NCBI RefSeq assembly: GCF_900230215.1
Contig: NZ_LT907982.1
Coordinates: forward strand, 2,294,001 to 2,358,000
Reading direction: 5' to 3'
Source: Jatrophihabitans sp. GAS493
GTDB lineage: Bacteria; Actinomycetota; Actinomycetes; Mycobacteriales; Jatrophihabitantaceae
Length of the DNA stretch: 64,000 nt
Shown: positions 19,914 through 28,957 of the stretch, in pieces
Numbering within the stretch: the first letter of the stretch is position 1
How the letters are laid out: every line of letters begins with the position of its first letter
Translations under genes and position numbers: made by a program
The notes under the pieces: model-generated
Seen by the model: only the letters and a program-made list of their open reading frames with translations
Database searches by the model: none
What the model was told of the DNA's origin: nothing

Positions 19914-20183
19914 TTGAACATTGTTCAGACCGTGCTGGTCTTCGTGGTCATCCCGGCGGCGTTCATCGCCGCCGTCTTCGCCATCGTCTACGGCCCCGCC
20001 GAGCTCAAGCACGCGTCGCGGTACCGCCCTGGTCGCGCCTGGTCGTATCCACCGATCTGGTACCTGCCGCATCCCGTCGAGGGAACGGCGCACGGTGACG
20101 AGGTCCTCGCCATCGAGGCCGGTCACACGAGCACGACAGCGGAGCTGGTCGAAGCAGTAGGAGGAGCAAGCGGTGAGTGGTAA
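19914..20183 (+). CDS. ctaJ: aa3-type cytochrome oxidase accessory subunit CtaJ-like
   Basis: An 89-residue protein with one N-terminal transmembrane helix (about residues 5-27) followed by a conserved ELKHASRYRPGRAWSYPPIWY segment, matching the small subunit CtaJ of the mycobacterial supercomplex (Rv2468A type). In structures this subunit sits beside the aa3 oxidase core. TTG is the probable start, placed after AGGAGAG. It overlaps the next gene by 11 bp, as in mycobacteria, and the order ctaJ-DUF5130-pepN is conserved there. Other oxidase genes are not nearby. Confidence 0.82.
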   Translation: MNIVQTVLVFVVIPAAFIAAVFAIVYGPAELKHASRYRPGRAWSYPPIWYLPHPVEGTAHGDEVLAIEAGHTSTTAELVEAVGGASGEW

Positions 20184-20586
20184 CTCGGCAGCGATGGCCC
20201 CGATCGCCCACGGACCGGCTGATCCGCTCGACCACGACGGCCCGTTCAACGCCCGTCAGCTGACCCGCATCGACGAGGCGATCACGCTCTCCAGTCGTGA
20301 GACCGGCCTGATCTTCTCGCTCTACCTCGGGGAGTTGGCCGACCCTTCGCGGGCAAGTGCGGAGGACCTCTTCGGGAAGCTCTCGCCGGACGCAGTGCTG
20401 GTCGCGGTCTCACCCGGCCAGCGAGTGTTGCAGATCGTCACCGGCGAAATCTCCGGCGCACGGCTACCCAACCGGGCCTGCGCCCTGGCCGCGCTCGGCA
20501 TGCGAGCCGCCTTCACCAACGGTGATCTGGTCGGTGGAATCGTCACCGGCCTGCGCATGCTCTCCGACGCCGCTGGGCGTCCATAA
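20173..20586 (+). CDS. DUF5130 family protein
   Basis: A 137-residue protein related to the mycobacterial DUF5130 protein encoded beside pepN (Rv2468c). The conserved core includes SSRETGLIFSLYLG (a TPM-like alpha/beta segment), DAVLVAVSPGQRVLQIVTG and LPNRACALAALGMRAAF. The fold is probably related to the TPM phosphatase domain, but the usual metal residues are not obvious. The GTG start lies behind GGAGGAG inside the end of ctaJ, so translation is coupled. A respiratory role is inferred only from its link to ctaJ. Confidence 0.85.
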   Translation: MSGNSAAMAPIAHGPADPLDHDGPFNARQLTRIDEAITLSSRETGLIFSLYLGELADPSRASAEDLFGKLSPDAVLVAVSPGQRVLQIVTGEISGARLPNRACALAALGMRAAFTNGDLVGGIVTGLRMLSDAAGRP

Positions 20587-20607
20587 CCGACCACCAGACA
20601 ATGCAGA

Positions 20608-20639
20608 GAGGGGCCCCGCCGATGACGGCAGGGCCCCTC
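20608..20639. terminator. Bidirectional terminator between DUF5130 and pepN
   Basis: The 13-nt arms GAGGGGCCCCGCC and GGCAGGGCCCCTC pair with one mismatch around a 6-nt loop. It sits midway between two convergent genes, so it can stop transcription from both sides. Confidence 0.8.
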
Positions 20640-20656
20640 CTGCGTTGTGAGTTGGG

Positions 20657-23248
20657 TTAGGCCGTGCCGGCTTCGGTATCCGTCTTGCGGGCGGCCAATG
20701 CGCGGACGATATCGGCCTGCCCTTCGCTCACCAGACGGCGCAGGGCCGCTGGAAGGTCGGTCCGGGCCAGGAAGGCGTCGGCCGTAGCCAGCGTCGCTTC
20801 GGTGGCGGTCGAGGACCAGAGCGGGAAGAGGCCGACGACCGCGGTCTGGGCCAGCTCGCCGCTGCGACTACTCCAGACATCCGCGATGACGTCGAAATAC
20901 TTCTCCACATACCCGGTGAGTAGCTCCGAATGTATGGACGTGCCAAAGCCGGCGACGGCGGCCTTCTGGACGAAGTTGGAGATCCCGGCATCCTCCACCG
21001 CGATCTTCCAGGCCGCCGCCTTCGCCTCAGCGGTCGGAATCAGCGCCCGAGCGGTATCGGCGTGCCGGTGGCCGGCGTCGGAGGGATCGCGCTCAAGCTC
21101 GGCGGAGATCCCGTCGGCATCGATCAGACCCCGCGAAGCCAGCGCCTGCACGATCGACCAACGCAGTTCGTTGTCGATGGCCAGGCCTTCGACGACGTAC
21201 GCCCCGGTGCTCAACTGCTTGATAATTTCGGCATGTTCGGCACTTCGGGCCGAGCCGAGGAAGGCATGCACCCAGGCCAACTGGTGGTCTGATCCCGGCT
21301 CGCTTGCGTTCAGCGCCCGCAGTGACTCCTCGGCCAGCGCCTGGTAGCCGGCGGGGGCCCAACTCGGGTCGGCGTAGATCTCCAGGGCCCGAAGGGCCTG
21401 GCGGGTGATCGACTGGAGCAGCCCGATATTCGTCTCGGCGGCGGCGCCGGCCACCACCAGGGCGATGTAGTCGCGCGCCGGAACCTCGGCGTCGCGGGTC
21501 ATGTCCCACACCGACGACCAGGCCAGCGCGCGCGGCAGCGACTCGGCCAGCTCGGCGATGCCGCCGGTGCGCAGCGTCTTCACACTCCGCTCGTCCAGAC
21601 GGGCCTTGCAGTAGGTGAGGTCGTCGTCGTTGACCATCAACAGATCGGGCTGGCTTACCCCGACGAGCTCCTCGACGGTGGTTCGGGCCGCGTCGAGGTC
21701 CAGCTCCACCCGGCCGGTGCGCACCAGGGTGGAGGTGGCCGGATCGTGGTTGTAGAGCCCGATGGCCAGCCGGTGCGGACGGACCACATTGGTCGTGGCA
21801 ACCTCGGTCGGCGCCTGCTGCACGAGCTCGAAACTTGCATAGTGCCCCGCTGAATCCAGCGTGAATTCCGGGCGAATCGTGTTGATGCCGGTGGTCTCCA
21901 GCCAGCTCGTCGACCAGGTGCCGAGGTCACGCCCGGAGGTCTTCTCCAGTGCGCGCAGCAGATCGGCCAGCGTCGTGTTGGCGTAGGCGTGCTCGGTGAA
22001 GTATTCGCGCAGCGCGGCCAGGAAGTCCTCCACGCCGACGTAGGCCGCCAGCTGCTTCAGCACGCTCGCGCCCTTGGCGTAGGTGATGCCGTCGAAGTTC
22101 GTCTCGGCGGTCTGCACGTCCGGCGCGTCGGCGGCGATCGGGTGGGTTGAGGGGAGCTGATCCTGTCGGTAGGCCCAGGTCTTCTCGACATTGGCGAAGG
22201 TCGTCCAGGCATCGGTCCAGCGCGTTCCGTTGGCCTGCGAGAGGGCACTGGCGTAGGTCGCGAACGACTCGTTCAGCCAGAGGTCGTCAAACCAGCGCAT
22301 CGTCACCAGATCGCCGAACCACATGTGCGCCATCTCGTGCAGGATCGTGCTGCCCCGGCGTTCGCGACGGGCCTCGGTGACCTTGCCCCGGAAGAGGTAG
22401 ATCTCGTTGAAGGTCACGCAGCCGGCATTCTCCATCGCGCCCGCGTTGAACTCCGGCACGAAGAGCTGGTCGTACTTGCCGAAGGGGTAGCGCACGCCGA
22501 AATTCGCGTGGTACCAGTCGAAGCCCTGCTTGGTGGTCGCGAAGTTCTCCTCCGGCTCGAGATATTCGGCGAACCCCTTGCGGCAGTAGAGGCCGAGCTC
22601 GATCCCGTCGTGAGTGTCATGCACGTGGTAGTACGGGCCGGCCACGATCGCCGTAATGTACGGGCTGATCCGCACGGTAGTACCGAAATGCACCGTCTTC
22701 TGCGAGCCGTCATCGGTGGTGGCGGTCACCGGGGAGTTCGAGATGACCTCCCATGACTGCGGGGCGGTGACGTGGAAGGTGAAGGTCGCCTTCAGGTCAG
22801 GCTGGTCGAAGCAGGCGTAGACCCGCTTGGCGTCGGAGGCCTCGAACTGGGTGTATAGGTACACCTCACTGTCGACCGGATCGACGAAGCGATGCATCCC
22901 CTCCCCGGTGTTGGTGTACAACATCGTGGACTCGATCACGACGGTGTTCTCCAGAGCCAGATTCTCCAGCACGATTCCGTTCTCCGGGTCGTAGCCGGAG
23001 ACGTCGACCGGTTCGCCGTTCAGCGTCGCCGATTCGATGCTCTGGGCCACGACGTCCAGAAACGTCGAACGGCCGGAGGTCTGGGCGCTGAACCGCAGTG
23101 TGGTGCGCGCGCGGAAGGTGATCTCGCTGGGGTTGCCTTGACCGTCGGTCAGGTCCAGGTCGATGTCGTAGGACTCGACCTCGAGCAGGGCGGCTCGAAC
23201 TCGGGCGTCGTCTCGGGTCAGATTCGGTACAGCCACTGGTTTCTTCAC
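20657..23248 (-). CDS. pepN: Aminopeptidase N (M1 family)
   Basis: An 863-residue zinc aminopeptidase. The exopeptidase motif GAMEN (in FNAGAMENAGC, near residue 270) and the zinc site HEMAHMWFG followed 18 residues later by NESFA are intact. The C-terminal half is the helical ERAP1-like domain. It removes N-terminal residues from peptides in the cytosol; there is no signal peptide. Length and layout match the Streptomyces and mycobacterial PepN. The gene converges with the DUF5130 gene. Confidence 0.97.
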   Translation of the reverse strand: MKKPVAVPNLTRDDARVRAALLEVESYDIDLDLTDGQGNPSEITFRARTTLRFSAQTSGRSTFLDVVAQSIESATLNGEPVDVSGYDPENGIVLENLALENTVVIESTMLYTNTGEGMHRFVDPVDSEVYLYTQFEASDAKRVYACFDQPDLKATFTFHVTAPQSWEVISNSPVTATTDDGSQKTVHFGTTVRISPYITAIVAGPYYHVHDTHDGIELGLYCRKGFAEYLEPEENFATTKQGFDWYHANFGVRYPFGKYDQLFVPEFNAGAMENAGCVTFNEIYLFRGKVTEARRERRGSTILHEMAHMWFGDLVTMRWFDDLWLNESFATYASALSQANGTRWTDAWTTFANVEKTWAYRQDQLPSTHPIAADAPDVQTAETNFDGITYAKGASVLKQLAAYVGVEDFLAALREYFTEHAYANTTLADLLRALEKTSGRDLGTWSTSWLETTGINTIRPEFTLDSAGHYASFELVQQAPTEVATTNVVRPHRLAIGLYNHDPATSTLVRTGRVELDLDAARTTVEELVGVSQPDLLMVNDDDLTYCKARLDERSVKTLRTGGIAELAESLPRALAWSSVWDMTRDAEVPARDYIALVVAGAAAETNIGLLQSITRQALRALEIYADPSWAPAGYQALAEESLRALNASEPGSDHQLAWVHAFLGSARSAEHAEIIKQLSTGAYVVEGLAIDNELRWSIVQALASRGLIDADGISAELERDPSDAGHRHADTARALIPTAEAKAAAWKIAVEDAGISNFVQKAAVAGFGTSIHSELLTGYVEKYFDVIADVWSSRSGELAQTAVVGLFPLWSSTATEATLATADAFLARTDLPAALRRLVSEGQADIVRALAARKTDTEAGTA

Positions 23249-23403
23249 TCCTGGAGGTCGTTCGCGCTTCGGTTAGGGGATCTCCTGCCGAACCGGCGAT
23301 TCGCCCACTGGCCAACCGCCGGTCAATGGGTATCAGTCTTTCACGCGGCTATGCCGGATGCCCCCGATGACGCTGATAGCGAAGTTCCTCTACTGTTGCC
23401 GAT

Positions 23404-23856
23404 GTGAAGACAGGCGACGTTATTGCGGATTTCGAGCTCCCCGACCAGGACGGCCACCTCCGCAAGCTCAGCGAGTTGACTGCAACCGGTCCGGTGGTTC
23501 TCTTCTTCTACCCGGCCGCGATGACGACCGGCTGCACCAAAGAGAGCTGCCACTTCCGGGACCTGGCCGCGGAGTTCGCGGAGCTCGGAGCGCAGCGCGT
23601 CGGGATCAGCGCCGACACGGTCGCCAAGCAGAAGCAGTTCTCCGACAAGCACTCCTTCGACTACCCGCTGCTCAGCGATCCGGACCGCGCGGTTGCGGAG
23701 ACCTTCGGGGTGAAGCGGCGAATCGGCGCGCTGCCGAACAAGCGCACCACCTTCGTGATCGGGCAGGATCTCCGGATCATCGAGGTGATCAGCAGCGAGC
23801 TGAACATGGACGTGCATGCGGACAAGGCGCTGGCCACTCTGCGGTCGCTTCCGTAG
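23404..23856 (+). CDS. bcp: Thiol peroxidase, BCP/PrxQ peroxiredoxin
   Basis: A 150-residue peroxiredoxin. The active-site segment YPAAMTTGCTKESCHFRD gives peroxidatic Cys44 and resolving Cys49, the five-residue spacing of atypical 2-Cys BCP enzymes. The Thr two or three positions before Cys44 and an Arg near residue 113 would complete the site. It reduces hydrogen peroxide and lipid hydroperoxides with thioredoxin or a similar partner. GTG start. It is divergent from pepN and upstream of the DsbA-like gene. Confidence 0.94.
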   Translation: MKTGDVIADFELPDQDGHLRKLSELTATGPVVLFFYPAAMTTGCTKESCHFRDLAAEFAELGAQRVGISADTVAKQKQFSDKHSFDYPLLSDPDRAVAETFGVKRRIGALPNKRTTFVIGQDLRIIEVISSELNMDVHADKALATLRSLP

Positions 23857-23904
23857 CCGGCGGGCGGCTGCACGCGAAGTAGCTCGCGCGCTACTGTCGA
23901 TGAC

Positions 23905-24522
23905 ATGACAACCTCTACCGCGCCCGCCAAAGTAGACCTCTGGTTCGATCCGCTCTGCCCCTTCGCCTGGGTCACCTCGCGGTGGATCCTCGAGGTCGAG
24001 AAGCACCGTCCGATCGACCTCAACTTTCACGTCATGTCGCTGGCCATCCTGAACACCGGACGGGATCTTCCCGAGGAGTACCGGGCCATGATGGACAAGG
24101 CCTGGGGTCCGGTGCGGGTCTGCATCGCCGCCGAGCAGAAGTCCGGAACCGGTGTGCTGCGCGATCTCTACACCGCACTCGGTACCCGCCGGCACAACGA
24201 TGAGCGGCCGCTGGAGCGTGATGTCATCGTCGAGTCACTGCTTGAGGTGGGCCTGCCGGAGTCGCTGGCCGACGCCGCCGACTCGACCGAATTCGACGAA
24301 CTGCTCGACACCTCCCACCACGCCGGAATGGACGCGGTCGGGATGGATGTCGGCACGCCGGTGATCCACGTCGATGGCGTCGCCTTCTTCGGTCCGGTGC
24401 TGACCCGGATCCCGCGGGGCGAGGATGCCCTGAACATCTGGGACGGCACTCGTCTGGTCGCCGGCTACCCGTACTTCTTCGAGCTCAAGCGCACCCGCAC
24501 CGAGTCGCCCCGCTTCGACTGA
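23905..24522 (+). CDS. DsbA-like thiol oxidoreductase, Rv2466c family
   Basis: A 205-residue thioredoxin-fold protein with the helical DsbA/FrnE insertion. [17 protein letters not shown] at the N-terminus aligns with the active site of mycobacterial Rv2466c, a mycothiol/mycoredoxin-dependent reductase with a CPWC motif. Here Cys18 is kept but the resolving position is Ala21 (CPFA), so a monothiol mechanism is expected. The C-terminal cis-proline loop GTPVIHVDG is present. Neighbourhood (pepN on one side, rpiB further along) matches Rv2465c-Rv2467. Confidence 0.87.
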   Translation: MTTSTAPAKVDLWFDPLCPFAWVTSRWILEVEKHRPIDLNFHVMSLAILNTGRDLPEEYRAMMDKAWGPVRVCIAAEQKSGTGVLRDLYTALGTRRHNDERPLERDVIVESLLEVGLPESLADAADSTEFDELLDTSHHAGMDAVGMDVGTPVIHVDGVAFFGPVLTRIPRGEDALNIWDGTRLVAGYPYFFELKRTRTESPRFD

Positions 24523-24611
24523 CCCTGCTGCGGCTGACCCGGCTCAGGGGATTGGCGAGAGCAGCGCTCTGAAAAGGCGTTAACTGCTCTCTGGTGTGGC
24601 AAGCTGGGGTG

Positions 24612-25331
24612 ATGGCAACCGGCAAGTCGGTGCGGACGCGCGTGCGCGCGGAGATGACCGAAGAGATCAAGGCGATCGCCCGCGAGCATCTGGCCCGCGA
24701 CGGCGCAAACCTCTCACTGCGCGCGGTCGCCCGGGACCTGGGGATGGTCTCCTCGGCCGTCTACCGCTACTTCGCCAGTCGCGACGAACTGCTCACCGCG
24801 CTCATAGTCGACGCGTACAACGCAGTCGGTGCTGCGGCGGAGGAGACCGAGTCGGCGCTGCCGCGCAGTGACCTGCGTGGACGGGTACTGGCCCTCGGGC
24901 GAGGGGCACGATCCTGGGCCCGGCAGCACCCGGCCGAATACGCGCTGGTCTTCGGCAGCCCGGTTCCCGGATATGTCGCCCCGCGCGAGACCGTCGATCC
25001 GGCGGCCCGGATACCGCTGCGAATCGGGCGGATACTGCAGGACGCGGCCGCCGCTGGAGCCACCATTCCGCCCGGCCCGGTGCGCCTCCCGGCGGCGGTG
25101 CGGGCCGACATGAAGCTTCTCGGCGCGTACCCCGACTTCGCCGGAATTCCGGAGGCGGCGATGGCCCGTGGGGTCGGGCTCTGGAGCCAGATCGTCGGGT
25201 TGATCAGCTTCGAGCTCTTCGGGCACCTGGTGGGCGGGGTTGCCGACTACGACGCCTTCTTCGACTACCAGCTCCGGCTGGCCGCGGTGCAGCTTGGGCT
25301 CAGTTCTGGCGCCGAATCCGTTCGCGCATGA
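24612..25331 (+). CDS. TetR/AcrR family transcriptional regulator
   Basis: An N-terminal TetR helix-turn-helix (LSLRAVARDLGMVSSAVYRYF, about residues 35-55) precedes an all-helical ligand-binding domain ending in a helix-rich GLWSQIVGLISFELFGHL segment of the WHG-type C-terminal family. The ATG at MATGKS is preferred; a GTG 18 bp upstream is possible. It overlaps the convergent ctaG-like gene by about 32 bp. Its ligand and targets are not evident. Confidence 0.88.
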   Translation: MATGKSVRTRVRAEMTEEIKAIAREHLARDGANLSLRAVARDLGMVSSAVYRYFASRDELLTALIVDAYNAVGAAAEETESALPRSDLRGRVLALGRGARSWARQHPAEYALVFGSPVPGYVAPRETVDPAARIPLRIGRILQDAAAAGATIPPGPVRLPAAVRADMKLLGAYPDFAGIPEAAMARGVGLWSQIVGLISFELFGHLVGGVADYDAFFDYQLRLAAVQLGLSSGAESVRA

Positions 25332-26307
25332 TCGGGTCCTGCAGCCACCAGGGCTGATCGGCCTCGCCGATCGGGACGGCCGCCGCGGTCTCGGTCGGGG
25401 CGCCGGCCGCCGGAGCCGGCATCGTCAGTGCTCCGCGGCTGATCCGTTCGGCGTCCAGCACGGTGTCGATCTCGGCGGCGTCGCGGGCATCGGCGATCAC
25501 CCAGCGATGGAAGATGAGCAGTAGGAAGGGGAGGTCCAGCAGTTCGGCCGCTCCCCAGAGGATGGCCCCGGCCCCCTGCTGATCGGTGAGCGCGGGGACC
25601 GTCCACGGGTGGATGGGGCGGTAGTCGAAGAAGGTCGACGAGATCGTCGTCTGCAGGCGCATCACGATCCCGGGAACCGCGTCGACCATCAGCTCGAAGA
25701 GCCCGACCCCGAGGGCGACGGCGACGACCAGCGAGCCCTGCGAGCTGGCCTCCGAACTGAGCAGCGGCAGCACGATCATCGCGCCGGCCAGGCTCAAGGC
25801 CAGGGCGAGCGTCCAGTCCAACAGGTCGTAGCGAACCACCCAGCCTGGCACCGCGCCGAAGAAGATCAGGGTGCAGAGCACGGGCACGATCGCCGGTCCG
25901 ACGAACGGGCTCGACATGAAGCGGCCGACCCGGGAGCCGACGAAGCGAACCAGCAGACCCCGCTCGCCGACCGACTGACGCGCGAGCTCCACCGGCTGGG
26001 CGGCGACGAGCACGGCCGGCACCACCAGCAGCAGGAGCAGGCTCTGCGAGACCCAGACCGAGAAGACCGAGCTCGCGTAGGCCTGCGCGAAGCCGTTGGT
26101 TACCCAGCCGAAGAGGATCAGCCCGAGGGCGAAGACGACGCTGCGGCCGATCGGCCAGCTGAGGCCGCGGCGGCGTAGCCGTAGCACCGAGCGCACCCAC
26201 CAGAGGGCGGCCAGTGCGATGACCAGCAGTGCGAGCGGCTGCAGCGACCACTGCGAGAAGAGCACGCCGGCGGTCGGCGGCGGCAGGCTCTCGCTCAGGT
26301 TGGGCAC
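25300..26307 (-). CDS. ctaG: CtaG-like cytochrome c oxidase assembly protein
   Basis: A 335-residue protein with about seven transmembrane helices, of the caa3_CtaG type. Conserved features include FGWVTNGFAQAYASSVFSVW, a helix with SQSLLLLLVVPAVLVAAQPVEL and a later WGAAELLDLPFLLLIFHRW segment with conserved acidic and histidine residues. Bacillus CtaG supports assembly of the caa3 oxidase; the actinobacterial family is thought to help copper loading of oxidase, though not proven here. The C-terminal 60 residues are cytoplasmic and end in PIMRERIRRQN. Confidence 0.85.
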   Translation of the reverse strand: MPNLSESLPPPTAGVLFSQWSLQPLALLVIALAALWWVRSVLRLRRRGLSWPIGRSVVFALGLILFGWVTNGFAQAYASSVFSVWVSQSLLLLLVVPAVLVAAQPVELARQSVGERGLLVRFVGSRVGRFMSSPFVGPAIVPVLCTLIFFGAVPGWVVRYDLLDWTLALALSLAGAMIVLPLLSSEASSQGSLVVAVALGVGLFELMVDAVPGIVMRLQTTISSTFFDYRPIHPWTVPALTDQQGAGAILWGAAELLDLPFLLLIFHRWVIADARDAAEIDTVLDAERISRGALTMPAPAAGAPTETAAAVPIGEADQPWWLQDPIMRERIRRQN

Positions 26308-26393
26308 CCCTCCATGGTGGCACCTGGGTGGTTGCCGGGGCCGGTCACGGGTCGGATCCGGCTCGGCCCGGGCGGGCTGGAATGATGATCGGC

Positions 26394-26852
26394 ATGCGTA
26401 TCTTCCTGGGCAGTGACCACGCGGGCTTCGAGCTCAAGGCAGCGCTCATCAGCCACCTCACCGGCCTCGGTCACGACGCCGTGGACTGCGGAGCGCTCAG
26501 CTACGACGCACAGGATGACTACCCGTCGTTCTGCATCGACGCCGCCCAGCGGACGGTGGCGGAGCCGGGAACGCTCGGCGTGGTGATCGGCGGTTCGGGC
26601 AACGGCGAGCAGATCGCGGCCAACAAGGTGAAGGGCATCCGGGCCGCACTTGTCTGGAGCGACGAGACGGCGATCCTGGCCCGGCAGCACAACAACGCCA
26701 ACATCATCAGCATCGGCGCCCGCAATCACCCGACCGAGGACGCTCTGCGCTTTGTCGAGCTCTTCGTGGATACCAGCTTCTCCGAAGACCCGCGCCACAT
26801 CCGGCGCATCGACCAGGTCGCGGCCTACGAGGCGGATGGCACCGTCAACTGA
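26394..26852 (+). CDS. rpiB: Ribose-5-phosphate isomerase B
   Basis: Interconverts ribose 5-phosphate and ribulose 5-phosphate in the pentose phosphate pathway. The 152-residue protein begins MRIFLGSDHAGFELK, with the SDHAG phosphate/ring-opening motif. The isomerisation residue is Glu72 in GGSGNGEQIAANK, as in the mycobacterial branch of RpiB, rather than the cysteine of E. coli RpiB. The active-site HNNANIISIGAR segment near residue 99 is intact. The ATG was chosen over an upstream one because it starts the first conserved strand. Confidence 0.95.
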   Translation: MRIFLGSDHAGFELKAALISHLTGLGHDAVDCGALSYDAQDDYPSFCIDAAQRTVAEPGTLGVVIGGSGNGEQIAANKVKGIRAALVWSDETAILARQHNNANIISIGARNHPTEDALRFVELFVDTSFSEDPRHIRRIDQVAAYEADGTVN

Positions 26853-26878
26853 ATCGCGCCCTGATTGCGATTGAGCGG

Positions 26879-27085
26879 CTAGTCGGGTCGCCAGTTCCGG
26901 CGCACGATCGACATCTCCCGTTCGGCGTCGGCGAGATCCTGCTCGCTCGGGCGGTTCACGTCCCGGGCCCGCAGTGCCTTGCTCACTGAAATCTGTGAAC
27001 GTCCGCCGCCGACCAGTTCGTGCAGAGCGCGATCGGCCCGCGACGCCGGGTCGGCCCGGCGCGGTTGCTGTTTCGAGTTGGCCAC
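26879..27085 (-). CDS. Small conserved actinobacterial protein
   Basis: A 68-residue, highly charged protein (ANSKQQPRRADPASRADRALHEL...). It has two amphipathic helical stretches, no membrane segment, and a C-terminal DLADAEREMSIVRRNWRPD segment. Similar short basic proteins are annotated as hypothetical beside rpiB or ABC transporter genes in actinobacteria. The GTG start avoids a long unlikely upstream extension that overlaps the ABC gene on the other strand. Confidence 0.6.
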   Translation of the reverse strand: MANSKQQPRRADPASRADRALHELVGGGRSQISVSKALRARDVNRPSEQDLADAEREMSIVRRNWRPD

Positions 27086-27223
27086 CCGGCCATGGTCGCC
27101 GATTCCGGGCCGAGAAGCCAGCCTGGGGCTCGGAGACCGGTGTGGAGCAGTGAATCCGCCACGTACGGGGCGCCGGCTGCCGCTGGTGGAATCAATTTGC
27201 GGGGGACTGGCAATATTGGTGGA

Positions 27224-28957
27224 GTGCTTCTGACTCTGCTGCGCCGGTATCTGTACCCGTACCGTAAGCCGTTGCTTCTGGTCGTCGGCCTGCAACTGGT
27301 GTCCACCATGGCGTCGCTCTACCTGCCGAGCCTCAACGCCGACATCATCGACAAGGGCATCGCCCGCGGCGACACCGCCTACATCATGCGCACCGGCCTG
27401 TGGATGCTCTTGGTGAGCGCGATTCAGATCGTGAGCTCGATCATCGCCGTCTACTTCGGAGCGCGCGCCGCGATGGCCTTCGGGCGGGATCTGCGGGGAA
27501 CCGTCTTCCACCGGGTCGCGGCATTCTCCTCGCGAGAGGTGGCCAAATTCGGAGCGCCATCACTGATCACCCGCACCACCAATGACGTGCAGCAGGTGCA
27601 GATGCTGGTCGTGATGGCCTGCACCATCTTCGTGGCCGCGCCGATCATGTGCGTCGGCGGCATCATCATGGCGATGCGCGAAGATCTCGGTCTCTCTTGG
27701 CTCCTGCTGGTCAGTGTGCCGGTGCTGATCATCGCGATCGGCACGATCATCCGGAACATGGTGCCGCAGTTCCGGCTGATGCAGACGCGTATCGACACGG
27801 TGAACCGGATCCTCCGCGAGCAGATCTCCGGCATCCGGGTGGTGCGGGCCTTCGTCCGCGAGCCCTACGAGGAGAAGCGCTTCGGCGTCGCCAACAACGA
27901 CCTCACGCTCACGTCGCTGCGGGCCGGGCGGCTGATGGCCACCATCTTCCCGGTGGTCATGCTGGTGCTGAACGTCTCCTGTGTGGCGGTGCTGTGGTTC
28001 GGCGCCGCCCGGGTGGACTCCGGGGCAATCCAGATCGGCGCGCTGACGGCCTTCCTCAGCTACCTGATGCAGATCCTGATGTCGGTCATGATGGCCACCT
28101 TCATGCTCATGATGGTGCCGCGTGCCGCCGTCTGCGCCGAGCGCATCAGCGAGGTGCTCGACACCGAGTCGTCGGTCCGGCCCCCGCTGACGCCGATCAC
28201 GGCCACCGCGAAGCACGGTCACCTGGAGTTCTCCGACGTCGAGTTCGAGTACCCGGGCGCGGCGGCCCCGGTATTGCGCGGGCTCAACTTCGTCGCCGAG
28301 GCTGGGACGACCACCGCGATCATCGGCAGCACCGGAGCCGGGAAGACCACGCTCATCTCGTTGATCCCGAGGCTCTTCGACGCCACCGGCGGCTCGGTGC
28401 TGGTCGACGGGGTGGATGTCCGCGACCTGGATCCGGACATCTTGTGGAGCCGGATCGGGCTGGTGCCGCAGAAGCCGTACCTCTTCTCCGGCAGCATCGC
28501 CAGTAACCTGCGCTACGGCAATCCCGACGCCGACGACGAAGAGCTGTGGCGATGGCTGCGGGTGGCCCAGGCCGAGGATTTCGTGCGGGCGTTGCCCGAC
28601 GGGCTCGATTCATCGATCAGCCAGGGTGGGACCAACGTCTCCGGCGGCCAGCGGCAGCGCCTGGCCATCGCCCGGGCGCTGGTGCGGCGACCGGAGATCT
28701 ACCTCTTCGACGACTCCTTCTCAGCGCTGGACCTCGGCACGGACGCGCGACTGCGAGCTGAGTTGAAGAAGGTGACCAGGCAGGCGGCCGTCCTCATCGT
28801 GGCGCAGCGGGTGTCGACGATCGTCGATGCCGATCAGATCATCGTTCTGGAGGATGGAGCGATCGTCGGCATCGGACGTCACGACGAGCTCGTCGAGACC
28901 TGCGAAACCTACGCCGAGATCGTCGGCTCCCAGCTGGCGGCGGAGGTGACGGCGTGA
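27224..28957 (+). CDS. ABC exporter subunit 1 (degenerate-site half)
   Basis: A type I ABC exporter half: six transmembrane helices (about residues 15-300), then an ATPase domain with Walker [10 protein letters not shown], signature VSGGQRQR and Walker [12 protein letters not shown]. The residue after the Walker B aspartate is Asp, not the catalytic Glu, a mark of the degenerate site in heterodimeric exporters such as TM287/288. Its partner follows with a 4-bp overlap. The GTG start is an estimate; an in-frame TTG 28 bp upstream also has a purine-rich leader. The substrate is unknown, but drug or lipid export is typical. Confidence 0.88.
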   Translation: MLLTLLRRYLYPYRKPLLLVVGLQLVSTMASLYLPSLNADIIDKGIARGDTAYIMRTGLWMLLVSAIQIVSSIIAVYFGARAAMAFGRDLRGTVFHRVAAFSSREVAKFGAPSLITRTTNDVQQVQMLVVMACTIFVAAPIMCVGGIIMAMREDLGLSWLLLVSVPVLIIAIGTIIRNMVPQFRLMQTRIDTVNRILREQISGIRVVRAFVREPYEEKRFGVANNDLTLTSLRAGRLMATIFPVVMLVLNVSCVAVLWFGAARVDSGAIQIGALTAFLSYLMQILMSVMMATFMLMMVPRAAVCAERISEVLDTESSVRPPLTPITATAKHGHLEFSDVEFEYPGAAAPVLRGLNFVAEAGTTTAIIGSTGAGKTTLISLIPRLFDATGGSVLVDGVDVRDLDPDILWSRIGLVPQKPYLFSGSIASNLRYGNPDADDEELWRWLRVAQAEDFVRALPDGLDSSISQGGTNVSGGQRQRLAIARALVRRPEIYLFDDSFSALDLGTDARLRAELKKVTRQAAVLIVAQRVSTIVDADQIIVLEDGAIVGIGRHDELVETCETYAEIVGSQLAAEVTA

